DNA from: Nocardia jiangxiensis NBRC 101359
GTDB lineage: Bacteria > Actinomycetota > Actinomycetes > Mycobacteriales > Mycobacteriaceae
NCBI RefSeq assembly: GCF_000308615.1
Contig: NZ_BAGB01000047.1
Location: 475,342-539,341 of the forward strand
Length of the DNA: 64,000 bases
Direction of reading: 5' to 3'
Shown: positions 17,676-25,060 of the stretch, piece after piece
Numbering within the stretch: the stretch's first letter is position 1
How the letters are laid out: every line of letters begins with the position of its first letter
The notes under the pieces: generated by a model
What the model was told of the DNA's origin: nothing
The model's database searches: none
The model's input: only the letters and a program-made list of their open reading frames with translations
Position numbers and translations under genes: made by a program

Positions 17676-18407
17676 ATGACCAAGCTCAATCAGATCATCG
17701 CGGTGGAGAAGGGCGTCAAGGGCGGCGCGCTGCGCGAACTGGCCGAGGTGCAGTCCGGACTGCACAAGCCGGCCCTGCTGGCCGGAATCTCGCGATCCTA
17801 CCAGCCCAAGGACGAGGAGGGTGAGCAGCTGCCGCCCGAATCGACTCGCGTGCAACTGAAGTCGGAGGATGTGCTGCGCCGCACGGCCGACACCCTGACC
17901 CGACTGTTCGACGTCACCGCGACCAAGGACTGGACCAACTGCCAGGCCACGGCCGATGTGACCGTCGAGGGCGAGACGCTGCTGCGCGACGTTCCGGTCA
18001 CCTATCTGCTGTTCCTGGAGAAGCAGCTCGGCGAACTGCTGACCTTCACCAAGAAGCTGCCGGTGCTCGATGCCGCCGAGGCGTGGGTGTTCGATGACTC
18101 CTCGGACACCTGGCGAACCGATGCGGTGCGCACGATCCGCACCAAGAAGGTGCCGCGCAACCACGTCAAGGCCGAGGCCACCGAGAAGCACCCGGCGCAG
18201 GTCGAGGTGTACTACGAGGACATCGCGATCGGATACTGGACCACGACCAAGTTCTCCGGCGCACTGCCTGCCCGGCGCGTCAACGAGCTCGCCGACCGGA
18301 TCGAAAAGCTGCGTCAGGCAGTGCAATTCGCCCGCGAGGAGGCCAACGCGACGGAGGTGACCGACCGCAAGGTCGGCGAGGTCGTGTTCGGGTATCTGTT
18401 CCGCTAG
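17676..18407 (+). CDS. DUF7873-like protein of unknown function, upstream of tRNA-like RNAs
   Basis: A 243-residue soluble protein beginning TKLNQIIAVEKGVKGGALRE with the distinctive blocks ISRSYQPKDEEGEQLPPEST, FDVTATKDWTNC and KKVPRNHVKAEATEKHPAQV. I recognise the family as widespread in actinobacteria (I believe Pfam DUF7873, from memory) but know of no function. No catalytic signature, signal peptide or TM segment is visible. It is rich in Lys and Glu, and the KxVPRNHVKAEATEKHPAQ block is a candidate nucleic-acid-binding surface (inference). GGAGGGAGG eight bases before ATG 17676 is the strongest ribosome-binding site in the window. A 10-bp hairpin terminator follows, then two tandem tRNA-like RNAs. 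Confidence 0.72.
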   Translation: MTKLNQIIAVEKGVKGGALRELAEVQSGLHKPALLAGISRSYQPKDEEGEQLPPESTRVQLKSEDVLRRTADTLTRLFDVTATKDWTNCQATADVTVEGETLLRDVPVTYLLFLEKQLGELLTFTKKLPVLDAAEAWVFDDSSDTWRTDAVRTIRTKKVPRNHVKAEATEKHPAQVEVYYEDIAIGYWTTTKFSGALPARRVNELADRIEKLRQAVQFAREEANATEVTDRKVGEVVFGYLFR

Positions 18408-18411
18408 TACC

Positions 18412-18433
18412 GGATCCGGGCCTGCCCGGATCC
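18412..18433 (+). terminator. Perfect 10-bp hairpin after the DUF7873-like gene
   Basis: GGATCCGGGC at 18412-18421 pairs perfectly with GCCCGGATCC at 18424-18433 around the two-base loop CT, four bases after the stop codon. There is no U-tract, as is common for actinobacterial hairpin terminators. Read-through or processing here would connect the mRNA to the downstream tRNA-like RNAs. Confidence 0.65.
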
Positions 18434-18483
18434 CCAAGGAATTCCCCTGCCTCGTAGACGGGGGAAGCGCGAGGAGCGCAAAG

Positions 18484-18609
18484 CTCAAACTGAACATGAA
18501 TCTGATTCGCGGTATCAGTGCGGGTTCGACCCCCGCCCCGGGCACGGGCCCGGGTAGCCCAATCGGTAGAGGCAGCCGCAACAAGCTCAGACTCTCGCTC
18601 CAGATTGAG
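18484..18609 (+). ncRNA. Permuted tRNA-like RNA 1 (YrlA/Y-RNA-like)
   Basis: The 3' half of a tRNA precedes its 5' half. Anticodon-stem 3' strand GCGGT (18509-18513); six-base variable loop; T-stem GCGGG/CCCGC (18520-18524/18532-18536) with canonical T-loop TTCGACC; acceptor strands CCCGGGC (18537-18543) and GCCCGGG (18548-18554) joined by tetraloop ACGG. Then TA, a D-arm GCCC...GGC (18557-18573) with GG in its loop, and GCCGC (18575-18579), which pairs with GCGGT. The ends continue as stems: TCTGA/TCAGA (18501-18505/18587-18591) and CTCAAACTG/CAGATTGAG (18484-18492/18601-18609, one mismatch). This is the layout I associate with YrlA Y RNAs. A competing hairpin CTGAT/ATCAG exists at 18502-18518. 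Confidence 0.75.
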
Positions 18610-18622
18610 TATTCGCCGCCGA

Positions 18623-18756
18623 ACTCGAGGATGCAGGGATACGGACGACCGCGACGAGGTGCCGGCTCATCTCCGGCTCTCCGCGCTCTCATGCGGAGGT
18701 GGTCCAACGGTAGGACGCGTCGCCGAGAACCTGATCCGTTCCCGCATCGTCCGAGT
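18623..18756 (+). ncRNA. Permuted tRNA-like RNA 2 (YrlA/Y-RNA-like)
   Basis: Same permuted order. CGACG (18652-18656), variable loop AGGT, T-stem GCCGG/CCGGC (18661-18665/18673-18677) with loop CTCATCT, then acceptor strands 18678-18684 and 18693-18699 (7 bp, including one T-G) closed by an eight-base loop. TG follows, then a D-arm GTCC/GGAC (18702-18705/18713-18716) around AACGGTA, G, and CGTCG (18718-18722), perfectly complementary to CGACG. All tRNA distances (7, 2, 4, 7, 4, 1, 5) are respected. The ends form a 14-bp stem, 18630-18645 with 18735-18748, broken only by bulged A35 and T40, plus ACTCG/CGAGT (18623-18627/18752-18756). This covariation with RNA 1 in unrelated primary sequence argues strongly for a real structured RNA. 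Confidence 0.78.
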
Positions 18757-18775
18757 GCGAACTGGGCGGCACCAC

Positions 18776-18808
18776 GGCGCCCGGCGGATGGCAAAGCCGC
18801 CGGGTGCC
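18776..18808. terminator. 12-bp hairpin after the tRNA-like RNAs
   Basis: The strand at 18776-18787 (GGCGCCCGGCGG) pairs with 18797-18808 (CCGCCGGGTGCC) with one G-T pair and loop ATGGCAAAG. It lies 20 bases after RNA 2 and 27 bases past the stop of the opposing cytosine deaminase gene, so it can terminate both. Confidence 0.7.
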
Positions 18809-18834
18809 ACCTCGCTCTCCTCGATCGGTGACCG

Positions 18835-19293
18835 CTACTGCGTCACGCCGATGTCCTCGAACCACAGTTGCGGGCGCTCGGCGATGAAGCTCGTCATCAT
18901 GTCCACGCAGCGCGAATCGTCGAGCAGCGTGATCGACACCCCGTGTTCGGCGAGCCATTCGTGTCCGCCGGTGAAGGTCCGCGACTCCCCGACGATAACC
19001 GCGCCGATGCCGAACTGCCGCACCAGACCGCTGCAGTACCAGCACGGCGAGAGCGTGGTCACCATGACGGTGTCGCGGTAGTCCCGTCGCCGCCCGGCAT
19101 CGCGGAATGCGACGGTCTCCGCGTGCAGGCTCGGATCATCGTCCTGCACCCGCCGATTGTGCCCGCGGCCCAGGATATTTCCCTCCGCGTCGAACAGTGC
19201 GGCTCCGATCGGAATGCCGCCCTGCGAGAGCCCGAGCCGGGCTTGTTCGATGGCTACGTCCAGCATGCGTTCGGCGGTGATCATGAAGCTCAT
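18835..19293 (-). CDS. Cytosine deaminase, yeast Fcy1-like (CDA fold)
   Basis: Hydrolyses cytosine to uracil and ammonia. The 152-residue zinc enzyme has GGIPIGAALFDAEGNILGRG, the HAE motif (PSLHAETVAF, Zn ligand and catalytic Glu) and TTLSPCWYCSG (PCxxC). It has the C-terminal block ERPQLWFEDIG, which is diagnostic for the small yeast-type cytosine deaminases rather than for guanine or tRNA-adenosine deaminases. ATG 19293 is used. It is 42 bp downstream of the PucR-family regulator gene on the same strand, next to beta-alanine catabolic genes. This suggests entry of cytosine into reductive pyrimidine degradation. Confidence 0.85.
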   Translation of the reverse strand: MSFMITAERMLDVAIEQARLGLSQGGIPIGAALFDAEGNILGRGHNRRVQDDDPSLHAETVAFRDAGRRRDYRDTVMVTTLSPCWYCSGLVRQFGIGAVIVGESRTFTGGHEWLAEHGVSITLLDDSRCVDMMTSFIAERPQLWFEDIGVTQ

Positions 19294-19335
19294 GCTGCCT
19301 TACCGGTCGCCGGTCACAGCCGGTGGTTCGTCTCA

Positions 19336-20952
19336 TCACTCGCGGAACCCTGCGGTCAGATCTCGGATCAGCAAGGCGGTGTGCAGGGATGTGCGGATCT
19401 CGCCGTCGTTCAGATCCACGCCCAGGATGCGCTCGATGCGGGCCAGCCGGTCGTAGAGGGCCGGGCGCGAGATGTTCATTCGCCGGGCGAGTTCGGTCTT
19501 GTTGCCCGCCAGATCCAGGAATCGGCGCAGCGTCGGGGTGAGGTCGCCGCGGTGGCGGATGTCGTGGCGCAGCAGTGCGCTCAGCTCCGTCTCGGCGAAC
19601 CGCTGGACGCCGGGTTCGTTGCGGATCAGCGACAACAGCCCGCGCAGCCGCACATCGCCGCTGCGGTAGAACGAGCGCGGCGCGGTCGATTCCAGTGCCA
19701 ACGCGATCTCGGCGACGTGCGCGGCGTGGGCGAGTTCGCGCGCGGCGTCCAGCAGCGATTCCGAATCCGCGCCCACGCCGACCGCGATCCGTTGCACGCC
19801 GTCGGTGCGGCGCAGCTCCGCGGCCAGTGCGGCACAGACCTGCTCCAACCGAGGGTCCAGCTCGCCGTCCCGGCCGATGCCCAGGATGAGGGTGAGCTGT
19901 TGTTCGTCCGCAGCGCTCAGTGCGGTCGCCCGGCTCAACGCCACGCCGTGACCGGCGGCGTCCAGGAGTGTCGCCGCGCGACGCTGCCGGGCCAGCGGAT
20001 CCGGCTCGCTCACCGCGGCCACCCGCACCGTCACCGGTACGTAGCGGGCGCGACGCGCCAGACCCAGCGTCGCGGCGCGGGCCACCGCTTCCTGTTCGTC
20101 GATCACCCGGCCGGCGACCATATCCTCGATGAGCCCGGTCTGCGCCTGGCGATGCAACCCGAACCGATCCTTCTCGATCATCCGGTGCAGGGTGAGCGTC
20201 TGTGCGGCCCGCTCCAGGACCATCCGCGCCCTGGCCGAGGGGATGCTCTCCGAGCGCAGCAGCAGCCGCCCCCAGCGCTGGGTGTGCGGGCCGACCGGGA
20301 CGGCGCTGTCCACATCGTCGGGCAGCATGCGCGAGGTGGTCTCCCAGTTCTCCAGCAGCGCCGCCGCCGAGGTGCCCCTGGCCGAGACCGCCAGCACCCG
20401 GTGCGCGAGATCCTCCAGCACCACCGACGAATCCAGCAGGGTCGCAGCGGTTTTCACGATCTCCTCGAGCGATGCGCGGCGCACGCTGAGGGTGCTGAAG
20501 GTCTCGTGCACCGAATGGGCGAACTCCAGCTCGGCATACTGGTCGGCCACGATCATCCGGTGCACCGCCTCGGTGACCTCCACGAATCGGGTGATCCGCC
20601 GCAACGCGACCACCGGGAGCCCGAGCCGATCGGCGACGGTCGCGACGAAGGTCGGCAGTTCGGTGACGTATCGGCCCAGCTCCACGACCAGCCCCGCCAC
20701 TGCGGCCGCGGCCAGCGATTCCAGGTAGGCGCCCGTCGCCGGGGCGCCGTAGGCCAGCGGCTGGCCGGTGGTCAGGATCAGCTCTCCGCCCGAGACCAGG
20801 GTGGCCAGATCGGCGGTCTCGCTGACGTGCACCCAGCGCACCGGCCGGTCCAGGCCCTGTGCGCCGCCGATCACCCGAGGTTCTCCGGCCCGGACCACGG
20901 GCATGTCGAGAATTTCCGCGACGGTGGGCAACACCGATGAATCGTAATACAT
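19336..20952 (-). CDS. PucR-family transcriptional regulator
   Basis: A 538-residue regulator. The N-terminal PucR domain (TVAEILDMPVVRAGEPRVIGG ... LTTGQPLAYG) is followed by a GGDEF-like middle region and a C-terminal helix-turn-helix (LTPTLRRFLDLAGNKTELAR and MNISRPALYDRLARIERILG), the typical PucR/CdaR HTH_30 arrangement. It is divergent from the dehydrogenase-aminotransferase pair with 91 bp between start codons, so it most likely controls them and itself. PucR proteins commonly sense purine, allantoin or pyrimidine-derived amino compounds. Confidence 0.9.
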   Translation of the reverse strand: MYYDSSVLPTVAEILDMPVVRAGEPRVIGGAQGLDRPVRWVHVSETADLATLVSGGELILTTGQPLAYGAPATGAYLESLAAAAVAGLVVELGRYVTELPTFVATVADRLGLPVVALRRITRFVEVTEAVHRMIVADQYAELEFAHSVHETFSTLSVRRASLEEIVKTAATLLDSSVVLEDLAHRVLAVSARGTSAAALLENWETTSRMLPDDVDSAVPVGPHTQRWGRLLLRSESIPSARARMVLERAAQTLTLHRMIEKDRFGLHRQAQTGLIEDMVAGRVIDEQEAVARAATLGLARRARYVPVTVRVAAVSEPDPLARQRRAATLLDAAGHGVALSRATALSAADEQQLTLILGIGRDGELDPRLEQVCAALAAELRRTDGVQRIAVGVGADSESLLDAARELAHAAHVAEIALALESTAPRSFYRSGDVRLRGLLSLIRNEPGVQRFAETELSALLRHDIRHRGDLTPTLRRFLDLAGNKTELARRMNISRPALYDRLARIERILGVDLNDGEIRTSLHTALLIRDLTAGFRE

Positions 20953-21043
20953 CCAGGCTCGAAGCCGACATTTCGTCGGTCGCCATTCCGGTCGCGCGGG
21001 GACACAGTGGAAGCATCAGTCCGGTCCGGATTCGAGGAGAGAT
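20953..21043. promoter_or_regulatory. Divergent promoter between pucR-like gene and mmsA
   Basis: 91 bases separate the two start codons. CCGAC and GTCGG (within 20964-20978) form a short inverted repeat that could be part of a PucR operator. GAGGAGAG just before ATG 21044 is the mmsA ribosome-binding site. The -10/-35 boxes are not clear. Confidence 0.4.
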
Positions 21044-22534
21044 ATGCAGACCATCGCGCATTGGGTCGACGGCAAGCCGTTCGCCGGTACCAGCGAGGCG
21101 AGCGCGCCGGTGACCAATCCCGCCACCGGCCAGGTCAGCGGACAGGTCTCGCTGGCGGACACCGCCGATGTCCGGGTGGCGGTCGAGGCGGCCGCCGCGG
21201 CGTTCCCGGCGTGGCGCGATACCTCGCTCACCCGACGGGTCCAGATCCTGTTCCGCTTCCGCGAACTGCTCAACGAGCGCAAGCAGGATCTGGCCGCGAT
21301 CATCACCGCCGAACACGGCAAGGTGCTCTCCGATGCGCTCGGTGAGGTGACCCGCGGCCTGGAGGTCGTCGAATTCGCCTGCGGCATACCGCATCTGCTC
21401 AAGGGTGGCTTCACCGAGAACGCCTCCACCAAGGTGGACATCTTCTCGATCCAGCAGCCGCTGGGCCCGGTGGCGATCATCTCGCCGTTCAACTTCCCGG
21501 CCATGGTGCCGATGTGGTTCTTCCCCGTGGCCATCGCGGCGGGCAATACCGTGGTGCTCAAGCCGAGCGAGAAGGATCCCTCGGCGGCGCTGTGGCTCGC
21601 GCAACTGTGGGCCGAGGCGGGCCTGCCCGACGGGGTGTTCAACGTGGTCCAGGGCGATAAGACCGCCGTGGACGAACTGCTGGACAATCCGGCGATCAAG
21701 GCGGTCTCCTTCGTGGGCTCCACGCCGATCGCCCGCTACGTCTACCAGCGCGGCACCGCCGCCGGCAAGCGCGTGCAGGCCCTGGGCGGGGCCAAGAACC
21801 ACATGGTGGTGCTGCCCGACGCCGATCTGGATCTGGCCGCCGACGCCGCGGTCAACGCCGGCTTCGGCTCGGCCGGTGAGCGCTGCATGGCGATCAGCGT
21901 CCTGGTGGCCGTCGGTGAGATCGCCGACGACCTGATCGCGCGGATCACCCAGCGCGCCAGGACGATCAAGACCGGCGACGGTACCCGCGACAGCGATATG
22001 GGCCCGCTGGTGACCCGAGCGCACCGGGACAAGGTCGCCGCCTATATCACCGCCGGAGAGTCCGAGGGTGCGACGGTGGCGCTCGACGGACGGGATGTGC
22101 AGCCCGACGGCGGAGCGGACGGATTCTGGCTGGGACCGACCCTGCTGGACAACGTCGCACCGGGAATGAGCGTCTACACCGACGAGATCTTCGGCCCGGT
22201 GCTCTCGGTGGTCCGCGTCGCGACCTACGACGAGGCGCTGACGCTGATCAACGCGAACCCGTACGGCAACGGCACCGCGATCTTCACCAACGACGGCGGC
22301 GCGGCCCGACGGTTCCACAACGAGGTCGAGGTCGGCATGATCGGCATCAACGTGCCGATCCCGGTTCCCATGGCCTACTACAGTTTCGGCGGCTGGAAGG
22401 CGTCGCTGTTCGGCGACTCCCACGCGCACGGGACGGACGGGGTGCACTTCTACACCCGCACCAAGGCCATCACCTCCCGCTGGCTCGATCCCAGTCACGG
22501 CGGCCTGAATCTCGGCTTCCCACAGAACAGCTGA
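21044..22534 (+). CDS. mmsA: CoA-acylating (methyl)malonate-semialdehyde dehydrogenase
   Basis: Converts malonate semialdehyde to acetyl-CoA or methylmalonate semialdehyde to propionyl-CoA with NAD+ and CoA. The 496-residue ALDH-superfamily protein starts QTIAHWVDGKPFAGTSEASA and carries IISPFNFPAMVPMWFFPVAI, the MmsA-specific Rossmann segment. The catalytic Cys is in GSAGERCMAISVLV, and MAYYSFGGWKASLFGDSHAHG lies near the C-terminus, diagnostic for the CoA-dependent branch. Good GAGGAGAG upstream. The aminotransferase gene follows after 24 bp, so the two form an operon converting omega-amino acids such as beta-alanine into acyl-CoA. Confidence 0.94.
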   Translation: MQTIAHWVDGKPFAGTSEASAPVTNPATGQVSGQVSLADTADVRVAVEAAAAAFPAWRDTSLTRRVQILFRFRELLNERKQDLAAIITAEHGKVLSDALGEVTRGLEVVEFACGIPHLLKGGFTENASTKVDIFSIQQPLGPVAIISPFNFPAMVPMWFFPVAIAAGNTVVLKPSEKDPSAALWLAQLWAEAGLPDGVFNVVQGDKTAVDELLDNPAIKAVSFVGSTPIARYVYQRGTAAGKRVQALGGAKNHMVVLPDADLDLAADAAVNAGFGSAGERCMAISVLVAVGEIADDLIARITQRARTIKTGDGTRDSDMGPLVTRAHRDKVAAYITAGESEGATVALDGRDVQPDGGADGFWLGPTLLDNVAPGMSVYTDEIFGPVLSVVRVATYDEALTLINANPYGNGTAIFTNDGGAARRFHNEVEVGMIGINVPIPVPMAYYSFGGWKASLFGDSHAHGTDGVHFYTRTKAITSRWLDPSHGGLNLGFPQNS

Positions 22535-22558
22535 CCACCGAGAGGAGAATCCCGGACG

Positions 22559-23986
22559 ATGACGCAGGACACCACACCGATCGCGGACACACCGCTGCCC
22601 AACGGCATGAGCCTCACCGCCGCCCGCGCCGAGGCCGAGCGCGCCTACGAACTGGACCGCAGGCACGTCTTCCACTCCTGGTCGGCGCAGCGGCAGTTGG
22701 ATCCGATGACGATCAGTGCCGCGCAGGGCTGCTACGTCTGGGACGGTGCGGGCCATCGCCTGCTGGATTTCTCCTCGCAGCTGGTGAACACCAATATCGG
22801 TCATCAGCATCCGAAAGTGGTTGCCGCCGTGCAGGAGCAGGCCGCCAAGCTGTGCACGATCGCGCCGCAGCATGTCAATGCGGCGCGATCGGAGGCGGCC
22901 CGGCTCGTCGCCGAGCGGACCCCGGGCGAGCTGAACCGCATCTTCTTCACCAACGGCGGCGCCGACGCGGTCGAGCACGCGGTGCGGATGGCGCGACTGC
23001 ACACCGGCCGAACCAAGGTGCTGGCCCGGTACCGCTCGTATCACGGCGGGACGGATCTGGCGGTGAATCTGACCGGAGACCCGCGACGCTGGCCCAATGA
23101 TCGCGGCGCTGCGGGAGTGGTGCACTTCCACGGGCCGTTCCGGTACCGCTCGCAGTTCCATGCGGAATCCGACGCACAGGAATGCGAACGCGCGCTCGAA
23201 CACCTGGAGCAGACGATCCTGCTGGAAGGATCCGAGACGATCGCGGCGATCATCCTGGAGTCGGTCCCGGGCACCGCGGGGATCATGGTGCCACCGCCCG
23301 GGTATCTGGCCGGAGTCCGTGAGCTGTGCGATCGCTACGGAATCGTCTTCGTCGCCGACGAGGTGATGTCCGGTTTCGGGCGCACCGGACGATGGTTCGC
23401 CATCGAACATGCTGCCGAATCCTCTTCCATCACTGGGGAATCCGGCGCGGTCGTACCCGATCTGCTCACCTTCGCCAAGGGTGTCAACTCCGGTTATGTA
23501 CCGCTGGGCGGCGTCGCGATCGCCCCGCATATCGCGGCGACCTTCGACGACCGCGTGTACCCAGGCGGGCTGACCTACTCCGGGCACCCGCTGGCCACGG
23601 CGGCTGCCGTGGCGACCATCACGGCGATGGCTGAGGAACGCATCGTCGAGAATGCCGCCGAGATGGGCGAACGGGTGCTCGGCCCCGGGCTGCGCGAGCT
23701 CGCCGAACGTCATCGCTGCGTCGGCGAGGTGCGGGGCCTCGGCGTGTTCTGGGCTCTGGAGATGGTCCGCGACAAGCAGACCCGTGAACCGCTGGTGCCC
23801 TTCGGCGGCGCCGCCACCGTGCTGCGAGAGGTGGACGCGGCCTGCCGCGCGGCCGGACTCCTTCTGGCCGTCAATGCCAACCGCCTGCACATCGTGCCGC
23901 CGTGCACGATCAGCGAGGCCGAGGCGAAGGAGGGGCTGGCGATCCTGGACGAAGCGCTCACCCTGGCCGACGCACACGCCGCCTGA
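22559..23986 (+). CDS. Class III (omega-amino acid) aminotransferase, PLP-dependent
   Basis: A 475-residue fold-type I transaminase. Seen: SSQLVNTNIGHQHPKVVAAV, FFTNGGADAVEHAVRMARLH (PLP phosphate binding), VFVADEVMSGFGRTGRWF (Asp contacting the pyridine N) and LLTFAKGVNSGYVPLGGVAI with the Schiff-base Lys. The subgroup is that of beta-alanine/taurine:pyruvate aminotransferases. With mmsA immediately upstream and a PucR regulator, the likely reaction is beta-alanine (or 3-aminoisobutyrate) plus a keto acid to malonate (or methylmalonate) semialdehyde. The exact amino donor cannot be read from sequence. Confidence 0.88.
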   Translation: MTQDTTPIADTPLPNGMSLTAARAEAERAYELDRRHVFHSWSAQRQLDPMTISAAQGCYVWDGAGHRLLDFSSQLVNTNIGHQHPKVVAAVQEQAAKLCTIAPQHVNAARSEAARLVAERTPGELNRIFFTNGGADAVEHAVRMARLHTGRTKVLARYRSYHGGTDLAVNLTGDPRRWPNDRGAAGVVHFHGPFRYRSQFHAESDAQECERALEHLEQTILLEGSETIAAIILESVPGTAGIMVPPPGYLAGVRELCDRYGIVFVADEVMSGFGRTGRWFAIEHAAESSSITGESGAVVPDLLTFAKGVNSGYVPLGGVAIAPHIAATFDDRVYPGGLTYSGHPLATAAAVATITAMAEERIVENAAEMGERVLGPGLRELAERHRCVGEVRGLGVFWALEMVRDKQTREPLVPFGGAATVLREVDAACRAAGLLLAVNANRLHIVPPCTISEAEAKEGLAILDEALTLADAHAA

Positions 23987-24046
23987 GTTCCGCTCGGACA
24001 GAGGGAAACGCACCGCAGCCCACCGTCGGGGCGGTACGGTTCGGCT

Positions 24047-25042
24047 ATGCCGCTCCGCCCCCAACGTTGGACGCCGCCGAAGGCCACCCCGCGCGCCCGC
24101 CAGAGCCGCAGCACGCCGCCGATGCCCGAACCGCGGCTGATCGACCTGCCCGGCGCCGTCCCCGAGGACGTGGTGCTCGCACCGGACGGCCGGCTCGTGA
24201 CCGGAATCAGCGGCGGGGCGATCCTGGCGGTCGATCCGCGCGACGGTGCGATCGAGCAGATCGCCGACACCGGTGGACGGCCGCTGGGGTTGCACGCCGA
24301 TCCCGACGGCTCCCTGCTGATCTGTGATTCCGAACGCGGGCTGCTGCGGTTGAGCGCACCACACGCGAGACTGGAGGTCCTGGTCGAGGAGGTGGACGGG
24401 GAGCGGCTCACCTTCGCCAGCAACGTCGTCGCCGACGAGGACGGCACGATCTACTTCTCCGCCTCCACCCGCCGATACTCGTTCGAGGACTATCTGGGTG
24501 ATTTCTTCGAGCATTCCGGTACCGGACGCCTGTTCCGCCGCACACCCGACGGCCGGGTCGAAACCCTCTTGGACGGACTGCAATTCGCCAACGGCATCGT
24601 CCTGTCCCCGGACCGTTCGCAGGTGCTGGTCGCCGAGACCGCGGCTTATCGCATCGCGCGATACCACCTGTCCGGTCCGCAGGCCGGAACCTCGGACTAC
24701 CTCGTCGAGAATCTGCCCGGACTCCCCGACAACATGGGCCTGGGCAGTGACGGTCTGATCTGGGTCGCCCTGGTCACACCGCGAAATCCGTTGCTGGACA
24801 TGCTCCTTCCACTGCCCGGCATCCTGCGCCGACTGGTCTGGGCGATACCGGCGGGACTGCAGCCCAAACCGGTGCGCACCGCCTGGGTGCAGGCATTCGA
24901 CTTCGACGGCGCGCTCGTCCACGATCTGCAACGCGAAGCGGATCCCTATGCGATGGTCACCGGAGTCGCCGAACGAGACGGCACCCTGTACCTGAGCAGC
25001 CTCGCCGAATCCGCGATCGCCGAGGTCCGGCTCGCTCCCTGA
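24047..25042 (+). CDS. SMP-30/strictosidine synthase-like beta-propeller protein
   Basis: A 331-residue six-bladed propeller: DVVLAPDGRLVTGISGGAIL, LTFASNVVADEDGTIYFSAS, TRRYSFEDYLGDFFEH, LQFANGIVLSPDRSQVLVAE and GLPDNMGLGSDGLIWVALVT. The FANGIxLSPD and DNMGxGSDG repeats fit the strictosidine-synthase/APMAP branch, whose bacterial members are presumed lactonases or esterases. ATG 24047 lies seven bases after TACGGT, which could be a -10 box for a leaderless transcript; MPEPRLIDL at 24122 is an alternative start. No signal peptide is evident. The link to the preceding operon is unclear, with 60 bp between. Confidence 0.75.
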   Translation: MPLRPQRWTPPKATPRARQSRSTPPMPEPRLIDLPGAVPEDVVLAPDGRLVTGISGGAILAVDPRDGAIEQIADTGGRPLGLHADPDGSLLICDSERGLLRLSAPHARLEVLVEEVDGERLTFASNVVADEDGTIYFSASTRRYSFEDYLGDFFEHSGTGRLFRRTPDGRVETLLDGLQFANGIVLSPDRSQVLVAETAAYRIARYHLSGPQAGTSDYLVENLPGLPDNMGLGSDGLIWVALVTPRNPLLDMLLPLPGILRRLVWAIPAGLQPKPVRTAWVQAFDFDGALVHDLQREADPYAMVTGVAERDGTLYLSSLAESAIAEVRLAP

Positions 25043-25060
25043 TCGCCGCGACATTCGCAC

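Noticed and set aside
18501..18545. An ordinary tRNA gene ending at the TTCGA T-arm
   Set aside because: No matching 5' acceptor strand and D-arm occur in the 75 bases upstream; the only complementary acceptor and D-arm lie downstream, hence the permuted interpretation.
18496..18831. Open frames across the tRNA-like RNAs
   Set aside because: No similarity to proteins, and the bases are explained by paired RNA helices.
19136..25060. A 1974-codon open frame on the minus strand
   Set aside because: It runs antisense to the SMP-30, aminotransferase and mmsA genes and out of frame with the PucR gene. It is the low-complexity Arg/Gly/Ala type typical of shadow frames in G+C-rich DNA, with no recognisable domain.
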